A stretch of 57,489 nt of DNA, from NCBI GenBank assembly GCA_029572935.1, contig JAKQHM010000008.1:1-57489 (forward strand), in the 5' to 3' direction. The position numbers and the translations under genes were made by a program. Every line of letters begins with the position of its first letter. Positions within the stretch are counted from its first letter, which is position 1. Under the pieces are notes generated by a model. That model was not told the origin of the DNA. It saw only the letters and a program-made list of their open reading frames with translations, and ran no database searches. Shown here piece by piece: positions 17,620 to 25,466 of the stretch. Origin of the DNA: Bacteroidota bacterium. GTDB taxonomy: Bacteria; Bacteroidota; Bacteroidia; Chitinophagales; Saprospiraceae.

Positions 17620-18132
17620 ATGAATAATGCCAAGAGATATTTATCCTATCTAGGATTAAGTATAGTAAGCGGATTTGCAATAGCTATATTAATTAGATTA
17701 TTTAATCCTGAATTTTTGCCACAGCTGAATACATTTCTCCTGGGAGTCCTTGTATTCGCATTGCCCGTGGATTTGATTCTTTTCACCATTCAGGTGGTAA
17801 GCATGGTCCGACTGGGATTGCCTTCTTTTGCTTTTCTAAGTAATGATTATTCTGCGGAGAGGTTAAATTGGTAAAAAAAGTCCCCGGAATGGGAAACCAT
17901 AGTTCAGGAACTTAATCAGAAATTCAGGATATCGAAGGTTCGAATAACCGATGATGGTTATTCCGTCAGCTTAAAACCCAATTCGAATAATCTTTTTGGG
18001 GGCACATTGCTTTTTACTTTTAACTCAAATGATGAATGCCAAATAGCCTACCGTAGTGGCCGCATTTTTGATTTGGGAAAAGACGTAGTGACTGTCAGGA
18101 ATTGCAGGGAGATATTGGAAGCCATGGAGTAA
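17620..18132 (+). pseudogene. Membrane protein gene interrupted by an in-frame TAA
   Basis: A frame of 171 codons from ATG (preceded by AAAAGGAAGA) is open except for one TAA at 17872-17874. The first 84 residues have two hydrophobic helices (LGLSIVSGFAIAILIRLF and FLLGVLVFALPVDLILF). After the stop, in the same frame, comes plainly coding sequence: SPEWETIVQELNQKFRIS ... GYSVSLKPNSNNLFGGTLLF ... CREILEAME, ending in a second TAA. It looks like one membrane-anchored protein with a soluble C-terminal domain, broken by a nonsense mutation. Sequencing error or two separate genes are alternatives; no start codon near the second part argues against the latter. Confidence 0.65.
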
Positions 18133-18321
18133 GAGTTCTGCAGGTATTGGATAAGAACCAAACTATTATTCCTGCCACATTTACTTGATTTAGTAAACCA
18201 CATTTCTTGTTAAGTAATTCTGTTACCTTTCCCTTTGGTGATTTTATTTTCATCAGTTGTTTGGGAAGCAATCAAAGAGCTTGAGTGCTGATAAGTCGTT
18301 CCTGCTTATTTTCGCACTGTG

Positions 18322-19305
18322 ATGGACCCGAAAAATTTGGAAACGGTCATAGGCACCGATCTCGAAAAAGTTATTGCACTGCTCCTGGAAGACCAGGTGG
18401 TGGCCATTCCCACGGAAACGGTCTATGGTCTGGCGGGCCATGCGCTCAAGCCCGAGGTGATCCGCAAGATCTACGAGATCAAGCAGCGCCCTGGACACAA
18501 TCCTCTGATATTACACACCCTGAATGTTGAGACAGCACAACAGTTTGTAAGGGAGTGGCCGGAGTGGGCAGAAAAACTGGCAGCTGCCTTCTGGCCCGGG
18601 CCCCTGACCCTCCTGCTGCCCAAAAGCGATGTCGTTCCCTCGGAGCTGACCTCGGGTTCGGACCGGGTGGCGATCCGCGTACCTGCCCATGCCTTGACCC
18701 GGACGCTGCTCGAGAGACTGCCCTTTCCCCTGGCTGCACCGAGTGCCAATCCCTTCACCTACATCAGCCCTACCACCGCAGAGCACGTGTACCGCCAACT
18801 GGCCGGCAAGATTCCCTATATCCTGGACGGTGGCCCCTGCGCCAAAGGTCTGGAATCCACGATCGTCGGCATGCAGGGATCTGTGCCGGTGGTGTACCGC
18901 AGCGGAGCGGTCTCCCTGGAAGCGCTCCGGCGCATCCTCAGCCATATCCAGACTGCCACAATGGAGCACCATGCGGACCAACCCGTAGCGCCCGGGATGA
19001 TGAAAAAGCATTATTCTCCCCGCACTCCCTTGATCTTATGCAAGAACCTGAAGGAGGAAGCCACTAAATTTCCAGAGCGCAAGCTTGGATTCCTGGTTTT
19101 TGGATCCGGAACCGGGCTTGAAAATTCAGGAGTGGTGCAGCAGCTGTCTCTGGCCGGAGACCTAGAAGAAGCGGCGACCGGTTTGTATGCAGCATTGCAC
19201 GCGCTGGATGGTGCTGGATTGGACCTGATCCTGGCAGAACTCCTGCCGGAAAAGGGACTGGGTCTGGCGATCAACGACCGGCTGCGCCGGGCGGCGGAGA
19301 ATTGA
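18322..19305 (+). CDS. L-threonylcarbamoyladenylate synthase (Sua5/YwlC type)
   Basis: Makes threonylcarbamoyl-AMP from threonine, bicarbonate and ATP, the first step of the t6A modification at tRNA position 37; cytosolic. The YrdC domain spans about 10-200 with IPTETVYGLAG, the KQRP motif, FWPGPLTLLL and APSANPF. Unlike the short YrdC form, the protein (327 aa) has a C-terminal Sua5 domain beginning after the PGMMKKHYSP linker. Start at ATG 18322; GTG one codon earlier is possible. A weak promoter (TTG, 20 bases, TCCCTTTG) lies near 18207-18237. The 3' end is copied at 17497 and is followed after 8 bases by a repeat element. Confidence 0.92.
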   Translation: MDPKNLETVIGTDLEKVIALLLEDQVVAIPTETVYGLAGHALKPEVIRKIYEIKQRPGHNPLILHTLNVETAQQFVREWPEWAEKLAAAFWPGPLTLLLPKSDVVPSELTSGSDRVAIRVPAHALTRTLLERLPFPLAAPSANPFTYISPTTAEHVYRQLAGKIPYILDGGPCAKGLESTIVGMQGSVPVVYRSGAVSLEALRRILSHIQTATMEHHADQPVAPGMMKKHYSPRTPLILCKNLKEEATKFPERKLGFLVFGSGTGLENSGVVQQLSLAGDLEEAATGLYAALHALDGAGLDLILAELLPEKGLGLAINDRLRRAAEN

Positions 19306-19313
19306 TGAGGAAA

Positions 19314-19361
19314 GGCACAAGTCATCCCGCCAAGGTAGGACAGGAAGACTTGCGCCAATAA
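19314..19361 (+). repeat. 48-bp nested-palindrome repeat downstream of the synthase gene
   Basis: Reads GGCACAAGTCATCCCGCC, then AAGGTAGGACAGGAAGACTT, then GCGCCAATAAG. Outer arms GGCACAAGTC and GACTTGCGCC pair with one mismatch; the inner arms are partly degraded here. It starts 8 bases after the stop codon and could fold in the mRNA 3' end. Confidence 0.8.
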
Positions 19362-19501
19362 GGAGATTGGAATTATTTCAAGAAATTATTTTCATCTATC
19401 GAATTTTATTTATATTTACCTGACGAACGGAGAATCCACAAGTTAGTCATTCAATCCATGGGCATTTTTAGATTGATCATGATCTATAAAGTCATATTCC
19501 C

Positions 19502-21436
19502 ATGAGTAAAATTGTATTTTTTTTAGCTTTATTGTCTCAGGCTATTGCCACCATAGCTCAGGTGAAGTGTGATCCACCTGCTGCAGATTCTGCATCTGGT
19601 GCATCCGTATTGTGCGATATCAGGTCGCTGAATGGTTTTTGCTGTAAGAATACTGATTACAGCAATCCAAGCGGCTGCAGCCCGCTCTGTCCGGCTGGCG
19701 GTGGGCCTCATAATACCGGATGGTGGGCCTTTGTAGGTCGTAAAGGTGAATTTACAATTCAATGTACGTTTTCAAATTGTTCAGTCAATGGAACAGGGGT
19801 ACAGTTTGGAATTTGGGGTGATCCGTATTGCTCTGAATCGATCGTTTGCAATCCTGCCTGCAATGGCCCTGGTACTTATACCATGAAAGGAATTTTGCCT
19901 CAGACGAAGGTCTATTATTTTTTTGTGGATGGTTGCAGTGGAGATGTATGTGATTTTTGCCTAAGCACCCAGGTTTCGGGATTGGATAGTCTGAATTTGG
20001 AGATAAAAGAAATCAAAGGACTCAGGACACAGTGTCCATCCAATTGTCCTAGGAAGTATACCGTGTCCGGAATTTATGATTTGGATCCATCCTATATATG
20101 GGAACTAGATGGAAATTTTATACCTTTCACAGACAGCATTGTATTTATTGATTTATTTCAGAGTGGAATCTATGAATTGTGCGCCACAGCATACATTGGA
20201 AATATTGATAAAGGAGAATTTTGTACCAAATCTGCCAAATATTGCATACAAATTGAAGTAAAACCACCAGAAGAACATCTTGGTAAGGATCGACAATTGT
20301 GCCCCTTGAACCTTCCTTTCTATTGGCATAATTTACCCATCCTAAGTTCTGGAGTATATCGTAGGACTTTCTTTTCAAGACCTGATTGTTGTCAGATTGA
20401 TTCAGTGGTTTATTTTAACGTAGTGGATGATTCTGATTGGCCTGTTTACTACGATATCTTGTGTGATTCTTTGGAGTTTTTTTTGGATACAATTACCCAA
20501 GAACGCCATTATAATTGTCTGGCCAAGGTTCGTAAGAGTTTCGGAGTAAAAAGTTCGAGCGATGAATGTGATTCAACCTATTCTATCAAACTGATAAAAC
20601 CTGAATATGCCATCAGATTTTTTATGGAATGCAGGGATTCCGGCAATTTCTTAGGTACACAAATGACCAACAAAACGCAAAAGTGTACAGATATTGAATT
20701 CATACCTGGTTTTCGATATAAATGGTTTGATTCAAAAGACCCTCTGCGTAAAAGCTTAAGTGATTCCTCCTATTTGAAAGTAGATAGTCCCGGAGAATAT
20801 TGCCTTGAATTGACTGTGTTTGGAAAATTGGGTCCCATACAGAAATCATGTGAATTTACTTATTGTGAAAACCTGGACGAACGTTACTTTTATCCTTATC
20901 GCCTTTGTCCCATCGGCAGTAAAGTTGCCATTGCAGGCCAAACATCTGTGTATGTTCTGGATAATCTTATTCCCAATTATTTAAACTCCTTTCATTGGAG
21001 TGTGCAGGGAGGACGTATTGTCAATTCAGCTGGCCAAACTACATCGGAATTCGTCAAAATTATTTGGGATCCAGATGTAACAGAAGGTAAAATCTGCTAT
21101 CACTATCTGACCCAATGTGCCAGCAGTGATACCTGCTGTCTCAATTTAACTATTTTGACGGGCAGCACAGACCAAACATCTCATATTTCGATCTCCTTAT
21201 TTCCTAATCCAATCATGGAAGGAAGTTCGCTGTTGATTAAATCAGAAAGTAACATGAGTGAGATTGTAATCCGCAATGGGAATGGTGCAATGATGAAGGT
21301 CGATAAGCTTGTGGGCAAAAACAATGGTTCGTTTTACAGAGTGGATATACCAGAGCATCTACCTAATGGATTATATTTTGCACAAATAAAATGTGAGAAT
21401 GCATTTACAACAAAGAAATTTGTAGTAATGAGATAA
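19502..21436 (+). CDS. Large cysteine-rich secreted protein with SGDVCDF domain and T9SS sorting domain
   Basis: 644 aa. Signal peptide (IVFFLALLSQAIATIAQ). Residues about 20-160 form a domain also found at the start of the protein at 54409: GWWAF, NCSVNGTGVQFGI, CNPACNGPG and YYFFVDGCSGDVCDF. The middle is cysteine-rich and contains several Ig- or PKD-like stretches (YTVSGIYDLDPSYIWELDG; FHWSVQGGRIVN with KIIWDPDVTEG). The end is a T9SS type A sorting domain (ISLFPNPIMEGSSLLI ... LPNGLYFAQIKC ... KKFVVM). Expected on the cell surface or outside. Function unknown; adhesin-like roles are speculation. Confidence 0.8.
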   Translation: MSKIVFFLALLSQAIATIAQVKCDPPAADSASGASVLCDIRSLNGFCCKNTDYSNPSGCSPLCPAGGGPHNTGWWAFVGRKGEFTIQCTFSNCSVNGTGVQFGIWGDPYCSESIVCNPACNGPGTYTMKGILPQTKVYYFFVDGCSGDVCDFCLSTQVSGLDSLNLEIKEIKGLRTQCPSNCPRKYTVSGIYDLDPSYIWELDGNFIPFTDSIVFIDLFQSGIYELCATAYIGNIDKGEFCTKSAKYCIQIEVKPPEEHLGKDRQLCPLNLPFYWHNLPILSSGVYRRTFFSRPDCCQIDSVVYFNVVDDSDWPVYYDILCDSLEFFLDTITQERHYNCLAKVRKSFGVKSSSDECDSTYSIKLIKPEYAIRFFMECRDSGNFLGTQMTNKTQKCTDIEFIPGFRYKWFDSKDPLRKSLSDSSYLKVDSPGEYCLELTVFGKLGPIQKSCEFTYCENLDERYFYPYRLCPIGSKVAIAGQTSVYVLDNLIPNYLNSFHWSVQGGRIVNSAGQTTSEFVKIIWDPDVTEGKICYHYLTQCASSDTCCLNLTILTGSTDQTSHISISLFPNPIMEGSSLLIKSESNMSEIVIRNGNGAMMKVDKLVGKNNGSFYRVDIPEHLPNGLYFAQIKCENAFTTKKFVVMR

Positions 21437-21506
21437 TGAATTGTCTTATGATTTGCCTTTGCAACATAGATGGCAATAAAATAGTGAGAAATTACCTCCT
21501 CTGCTT

Positions 21507-21529
21507 GCGCAAGTTTTTTAACTTGTGCC
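21507..21529 (-). repeat. Collapsed, inverted copy of the repeat (outer arms only)
   Basis: On the minus strand it reads GGCACAAGTT, AAAA, AACTTGCGC: the outer arms of the repeat with the inner palindrome missing. It forms a short hairpin 71 bases after the stop of the cysteine-rich secreted protein gene and may act as a terminator-like structure. Confidence 0.5.
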
Positions 21530-21695
21530 ATTAACAATCCTAAAATAGAATCGATCTATTATTAAAATACCATATTTTTACAGCAGTGCTTGGGATAATA
21601 CTGGCCATAAAGGATTGATTGATGTGCATATTTTTAATTTGCCGGGAAGTTTGATTGGATATGTGTATGTGGGTTGAAATTGGAGATAGGTTAGG

Positions 21696-21909
21696 GGCAC
21701 AAGTCGTCCCGCCAAGGCGGGACAGGAAGACTTGCGCCAACAGGGGGGAAAATAAGTATTGAAAAAGAAAAGGCACAAGTCATCCCGCCAAGGCGGAACA
21801 GGTAAGACTTGCGCCAACAGGGAAAATAAGTATTGAAAAGAAAAGGCACAAGTCTTCCCGCCCAGGCGGGACAGGAAGACTTGCGCCAACAAGGGACTTG
21901 CGCCAACAG
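21696..21909 (+). repeat. Tandem array of three repeat copies plus a half copy
   Basis: Copies at 21696-21743, 21772-21820 and 21845-21893, then a half unit GACTTGCGCCAACAG at 21895-21909. The best unit has outer arms GGCACAAGTC/GACTTGCGCC and a perfect inner palindrome GTCCCGCC-AA-GGCGGGAC. The spacers (28 and 24 bases) are near-identical (GGAAAATAAGTATTGAAAAG), so the whole 73-76 bp unit was duplicated in tandem. The array lies between the convergent ends of the secreted-protein gene and the lycopene cyclase gene, within a 477-base gap that otherwise shows nothing. Confidence 0.88.
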
Positions 21910-21913
21910 GGCA

Positions 21914-22594
21914 TTAGTATTTTTTCTTAAGCCACTCCATGATCTGTACGGTCATCAGGAACATCAGCAAATTGTACATGCTGTCTTCGATGGGGATGGT
22001 GATCATGCGGATGCCCAGGTTGTGTGAGTTGTTGTACCAGACGATGGGTTCGTCGAGGAGGCTGCCGGTGAGGATGCCGTTGACCATAAAAAAGGGTAAG
22101 AAGGATACCAGCCAGGCCAACAGAAACATACTCAGCCAGGCGGTCCGCCGGCACAGATGATACAGCAAAAAACAAGCCGTCAAAAGAAAGACTACGGAAG
22201 TGTAAAGGCGCTCTGCAAATACCAGACCCGTGACCAGCAAGATCAGGCTCAGGATCGCCACAAATGGCCTGTGCACCTTCTGCAGCGGATCTCCGGGTAT
22301 ATAGGCCTTCAGACAGGCGAAGATGAACACCAGGGCATAGGGCACCACCACAAAAAAGAGCCATTCCTCCAGGGGGAGTCCCAGAAGGCGAGGCCCCAGC
22401 AGGTAACGGTCGTTGAATCCCCAGATCCCCCATGCTGCGAATACGGCATCTTTGGCTATGAAAAAGGCCCCCATGACCAGAATGGCGGGAAACAGATACT
22501 TCCAGCTCTTGTAAAAAGCCACCTTGCGGTCAAAACTCAGGATGAATGGACCGGAGAGGGTAAAAAGATCGAGATAGAAATAGATGGGTTGCAT
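21914..22594 (-). CDS. Lycopene cyclase (CrtYcd-type membrane protein)
   Basis: Integral membrane enzyme that closes beta-rings on lycopene-type carotenoids. 226 aa with seven or so TM helices and two repeats of the lycopene-cyclase domain, each with its proline/acidic motif: GLPLEEWLFF and ITIPIEDSMYNLL. In Actinobacteria the two halves are separate genes (crtYc and crtYd); here they are one chain, as usual in Bacteroidota. It is the last gene of the carotenoid operon and ends only 5 bases from the repeat array. Confidence 0.85.
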   Translation of the reverse strand: MQPIYFYLDLFTLSGPFILSFDRKVAFYKSWKYLFPAILVMGAFFIAKDAVFAAWGIWGFNDRYLLGPRLLGLPLEEWLFFVVVPYALVFIFACLKAYIPGDPLQKVHRPFVAILSLILLVTGLVFAERLYTSVVFLLTACFLLYHLCRRTAWLSMFLLAWLVSFLPFFMVNGILTGSLLDEPIVWYNNSHNLGIRMITIPIEDSMYNLLMFLMTVQIMEWLKKKY

Positions 22595-22643
22595 GCCGGC
22601 TTTTGGTTTAAAGTTTCATTCCGTTTTCCACTATTTTCCTGAT

Positions 22644-23312
22644 TTACGATCCGATCCGGAGTCCCTCCAGGAGGATCAGGAATAAAAAGAACAGTGCCTG
22701 CACGCCCAGGATCCATCCTGCCATTTTGTTCTTCAATCCCAGCTTGCTGCGCAGCAGGCCTCCAAACATACAGAAGGATACAAGCCACCAGGCCAGATAG
22801 TTTTGAAGGGGAATAAATCCCAAATCCCAGGACCAGAAGTCAAAGCGGATGGCCACGGGCTCCAGGAGCAGGTCAAAAGCCACCATCAAACTGGCACCCA
22901 GGGCGGCACGAATCCAGACTGACCTGTTTATACCTGACAATAGTGCTGAGATGCAAAATACGAGTAAGGCCCAATTGAGGCCGATGATCAGAGGCACGCC
23001 GGCCAGCTTCACACCCAATCCGGACCCATATCGGTACGCGCCAAAGATAAGCCCCGTCCGGATGCCGGCCAGCTCGATGAGGTAACCCGTTACTGCGATT
23101 CCCAAAAACCAAATGACATATTTTGTGTGGACTGCAGGGGTATTCCAGAAGAAAAGAAATACCGCGAATATCAAAATGGCAGGGGTCAGTTTCATCATGG
23201 CATCGGCATCCCAAAAGGCTGTCCCTGCAAAGCCGACCAGATAAACGATCAGCAGAAGCACGACACCCAGACGGGATCGGTCGGTTATGAAATTCTGGAA
23301 GGATCCGGACAT
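22644..23312 (-). CDS. CruF-type carotenoid 1',2'-hydratase family protein
   Basis: 222 aa, about seven TM helices. Conserved features of the carotenoid-biosynthesis (CruF, DUF422) family: GYLIELAGIRTGLIFGAYRYGSGLG cluster (about 84-108), PLIIGLNWALLVF, and FDLLLEPVAIRFDFWSWD. CruF adds water across the 1',2' double bond at the acyclic end of a carotenoid. The start overlaps the end of the desaturase gene by 28 bases. Confidence 0.85.
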   Translation of the reverse strand: MSGSFQNFITDRSRLGVVLLLIVYLVGFAGTAFWDADAMMKLTPAILIFAVFLFFWNTPAVHTKYVIWFLGIAVTGYLIELAGIRTGLIFGAYRYGSGLGVKLAGVPLIIGLNWALLVFCISALLSGINRSVWIRAALGASLMVAFDLLLEPVAIRFDFWSWDLGFIPLQNYLAWWLVSFCMFGGLLRSKLGLKNKMAGWILGVQALFFLFLILLEGLRIGS

Positions 23313-24769
23313 AATGCTGTGACTATTTTAGCGGACAGGAGGCACAAAGGTATGCCGCCGCCCGGATGGACACTGCCTCCGCAGAAATACAATCCGCGGA
23401 TGCGCGAACTTTCATTGGCATGACGGAGAAAGGCTGCAAAACGGCTGTTGGAACTGGTGCCATACAGAGAGCCACCCAGGGAAGAGGTTTTGGCTTCGAT
23501 CTGATACGGCGTCAGTACGGATTCGTTTTCGATGGATGCGGACAGATCCGTTTGCAACAGGGGGTTCAGTTTATTTATGATCGCCTGGCGATACTGAGGG
23601 ATCAGGGCCTGCCAGTCCTGGTCCCTGTGCTGGGGTACGTTGACCATGACAAACCAGTTTTCGCAGCCGGGGGGGGCATCTTCCGGCACATCTTTGGAAG
23701 TAATGTTGACATAGACCGTGGGATCTTTTGAGGGAACGACCCCATTGAAAATATCCGAGAATTCCCTCTGATAATCTCTGTTGAAGAAAATATTGTGAAG
23801 GCCCAGGGCAGGATATTCTCCCTTCATTCCCCAGTAAAATACCAGAGCGGAGCTGGATCTTTCCTGCCGGAGGATTCTTTCCGGTGCCTGATGTTGGGGC
23901 AAAAGTTTTCTGTAGGTCGGCACCACGTCCATATTGGACAGCACAAGGGATCCGGGGTAGAAATCTTTTTCGGTTTTGACTCCGGTCGCTTTCTGTTCTT
24001 TCACCACAATTTCGGTCACCTTTTCGCTGAAGCGGAAATCAACCCCCAGGTCGAGTGCCAGCTGGTAGAGGCTCTCGGTGATCTGATGCATCCCTCTGAG
24101 CGGATGAAACACACCGGTGTGGTGCTCGAAATGCGGGATGATGTTGAGCATACCCGGAGCGCGGTAGGGATCGGATCCGTTGTACGTCGCAAAGCGGTCA
24201 AAAAGCTGGACCAGATGCGCCTGTTTGAGTGTGCGGTCATTTTCTTCGTGCATGGTGCTGAACAAGCCCAGGCGATGCAGGAAGGGCAGCGCAGCCAGGA
24301 CATCGCGGCTCAGCCAGGTGGAGCGTTTGTGCAGGGGATTTTCCAGAAAGATCCTGCCTGCCTTTTCATACATCAATTTGCTGCTGTCGAGTTTTCGAAG
24401 GATTTTTTCGGGCGGAATGCCAAACATCCGGCCGGCATCTTCGGCAAATTTGGCCGGATCTGCTGAAGCAGTCAGGCGTGAGCCGTCGGTCCAGAAGTAA
24501 CGACAAGTTTCCTCCTTTCTCTTGTATTGAAAGGTGGAGCTGGGATCCTTGCCCGCCAGTGTGAACAGCTCGTCGATCAGATGCGGCATGGTCAGCAGCG
24601 AGGGGCCGGCATCAAAGCGGTATGCTCCCTGGTGAAACATGGTGAGCTTGCCTCCCGGATAGCTGTTTGCTTCAAAGACGATGACCTGGTAACCCTTCAA
24701 CCGGAGCCTGATGGCAGATGCCATACCTGCCACACCGGAACCGATGACGAGGGCTGTGGGTTTTTTCAT
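23285..24769 (-). CDS. Phytoene desaturase family protein (CrtI or CrtD type)
   Basis: FAD-dependent carotenoid desaturase, 494 aa. N-terminal dinucleotide fold VIGSGVAGMASAIRLRLKG and PGGKLTMFHQGAYRFDAGPS; C-terminal CRTI signature-like GLYFCGGSVHPGGGIPLCLLS. CrtI (phytoene to lycopene) and CrtD (3',4'-desaturation of hydroxylated carotenoids) cannot be told apart by eye; pairing with cruF rather than with crtB (phytoene synthase) makes CrtD attractive. First of three overlapping or close genes ending with lycopene cyclase. Confidence 0.85.
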   Translation of the reverse strand: MKKPTALVIGSGVAGMASAIRLRLKGYQVIVFEANSYPGGKLTMFHQGAYRFDAGPSLLTMPHLIDELFTLAGKDPSSTFQYKRKEETCRYFWTDGSRLTASADPAKFAEDAGRMFGIPPEKILRKLDSSKLMYEKAGRIFLENPLHKRSTWLSRDVLAALPFLHRLGLFSTMHEENDRTLKQAHLVQLFDRFATYNGSDPYRAPGMLNIIPHFEHHTGVFHPLRGMHQITESLYQLALDLGVDFRFSEKVTEIVVKEQKATGVKTEKDFYPGSLVLSNMDVVPTYRKLLPQHQAPERILRQERSSSALVFYWGMKGEYPALGLHNIFFNRDYQREFSDIFNGVVPSKDPTVYVNITSKDVPEDAPPGCENWFVMVNVPQHRDQDWQALIPQYRQAIINKLNPLLQTDLSASIENESVLTPYQIEAKTSSLGGSLYGTSSNSRFAAFLRHANESSRIRGLYFCGGSVHPGGGIPLCLLSAKIVTALCPDPSRIS

Positions 24770-24811
24770 GCCGGATTAACAGATGAGTCCCGGACAGGTT
24801 GACGCAGGGGA

Positions 24812-25234
24812 TCAGTGGATCAAAGAAATTTCCAGACTGGAATTTTGGTCGTCGAATACAAAACTGCAATCCCGGAAGGTGGGCACAGTAAACAAGGGTC
24901 TGTAGTTGCGGCTGAAACCGTAGGGTTCCTTCGGGATGCCCAGGAAATTCTTGTCCAACTTGTCGTTGTTGTTGAGGTCGTGATAGAGTGCAATCGCGTA
25001 GGTACCATAAGGGATGTCTGCAAAGAAGACTTCCGTTTCTTTTCTGGCTTCAAAGGCCAGACCCTTGTAAGTCTGATCTTTTGGGAATTCGCCATCCGGT
25101 TTGTAAAAACCAATGAACACTTTGTGTCCGTCTTTTTGACGGATGTTCTTGACCACGATGGCCAGGCGCTTGTTTTGATTGGCATTCAGGGTAGTAGCCA
25201 GCAGCAGGGCCAGTGCAAAAAAAGATATCCTCAT
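24812..25234 (-). CDS. DUF2141 secreted protein
   Basis: 140 aa with a signal peptide (FFALALLLATTLNANQ) and the DUF2141 hallmark ALYHDLNNNDKLDKNFLGIP followed by EPYGFS. Fold is a small beta sandwich; molecular role unknown. It is 42 bases upstream of the carotenoid desaturase gene on the same strand, and DUF2141 genes recur beside carotenoid genes in other bacteria, so a link with pigment handling is plausible. Confidence 0.8.
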   Translation of the reverse strand: MRISFFALALLLATTLNANQNKRLAIVVKNIRQKDGHKVFIGFYKPDGEFPKDQTYKGLAFEARKETEVFFADIPYGTYAIALYHDLNNNDKLDKNFLGIPKEPYGFSRNYRPLFTVPTFRDCSFVFDDQNSSLEISLIH

Positions 25235-25411
25235 GATTTGAATGGGTTTCCAGGGGATGGGAACAGAGGAAGGGGTCTTAAGGTTTAAGTGGCCGGTGCA
25301 CCTTGCTTTTTGGTGGTAATTTGCAGATGAGGTCTGGATTTGTTTTTTGAAAATTTAAGTACGCCCTATTCAATCCTTGTGTTTGCAGATCAGGATGCTG
25401 ATCTGCCAAAT

Positions 25412-25447
25412 AAAAAAAAAGGGTTTCCGAAAAGCATCCGGAAACCC
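25412..25447 (-). terminator. Rho-independent terminator of the fibre-like gene operon
   Basis: Stem GGGTTTCCG (25421-25429) with CGGAAACCC (25439-25447) around a 9-base loop. On the minus strand it is followed by nine T (A run at 25412-25420). It lies 20 bases after the stop of the fibre-like gene at 25467. Confidence 0.85.
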
Positions 25448-25466
25448 TTCTGTTTTTTGAAGGCAA

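Noticed and set aside
21540-21906. Minus-strand open frames through the repeat array (LAQVFLSRLGG-like peptides), also at 19011-19358, 17340-17633 and 15468-16007
   Set aside because: These peptides are translations of the nested-palindrome repeat itself; the frame is open because the repeat lacks stops in that phase. No protein-like features.
21696-21909. Possible CRISPR array
   Set aside because: Repeats are palindromic and unequal, and the spacers are copies of each other, not unique sequences; no cas genes are present.
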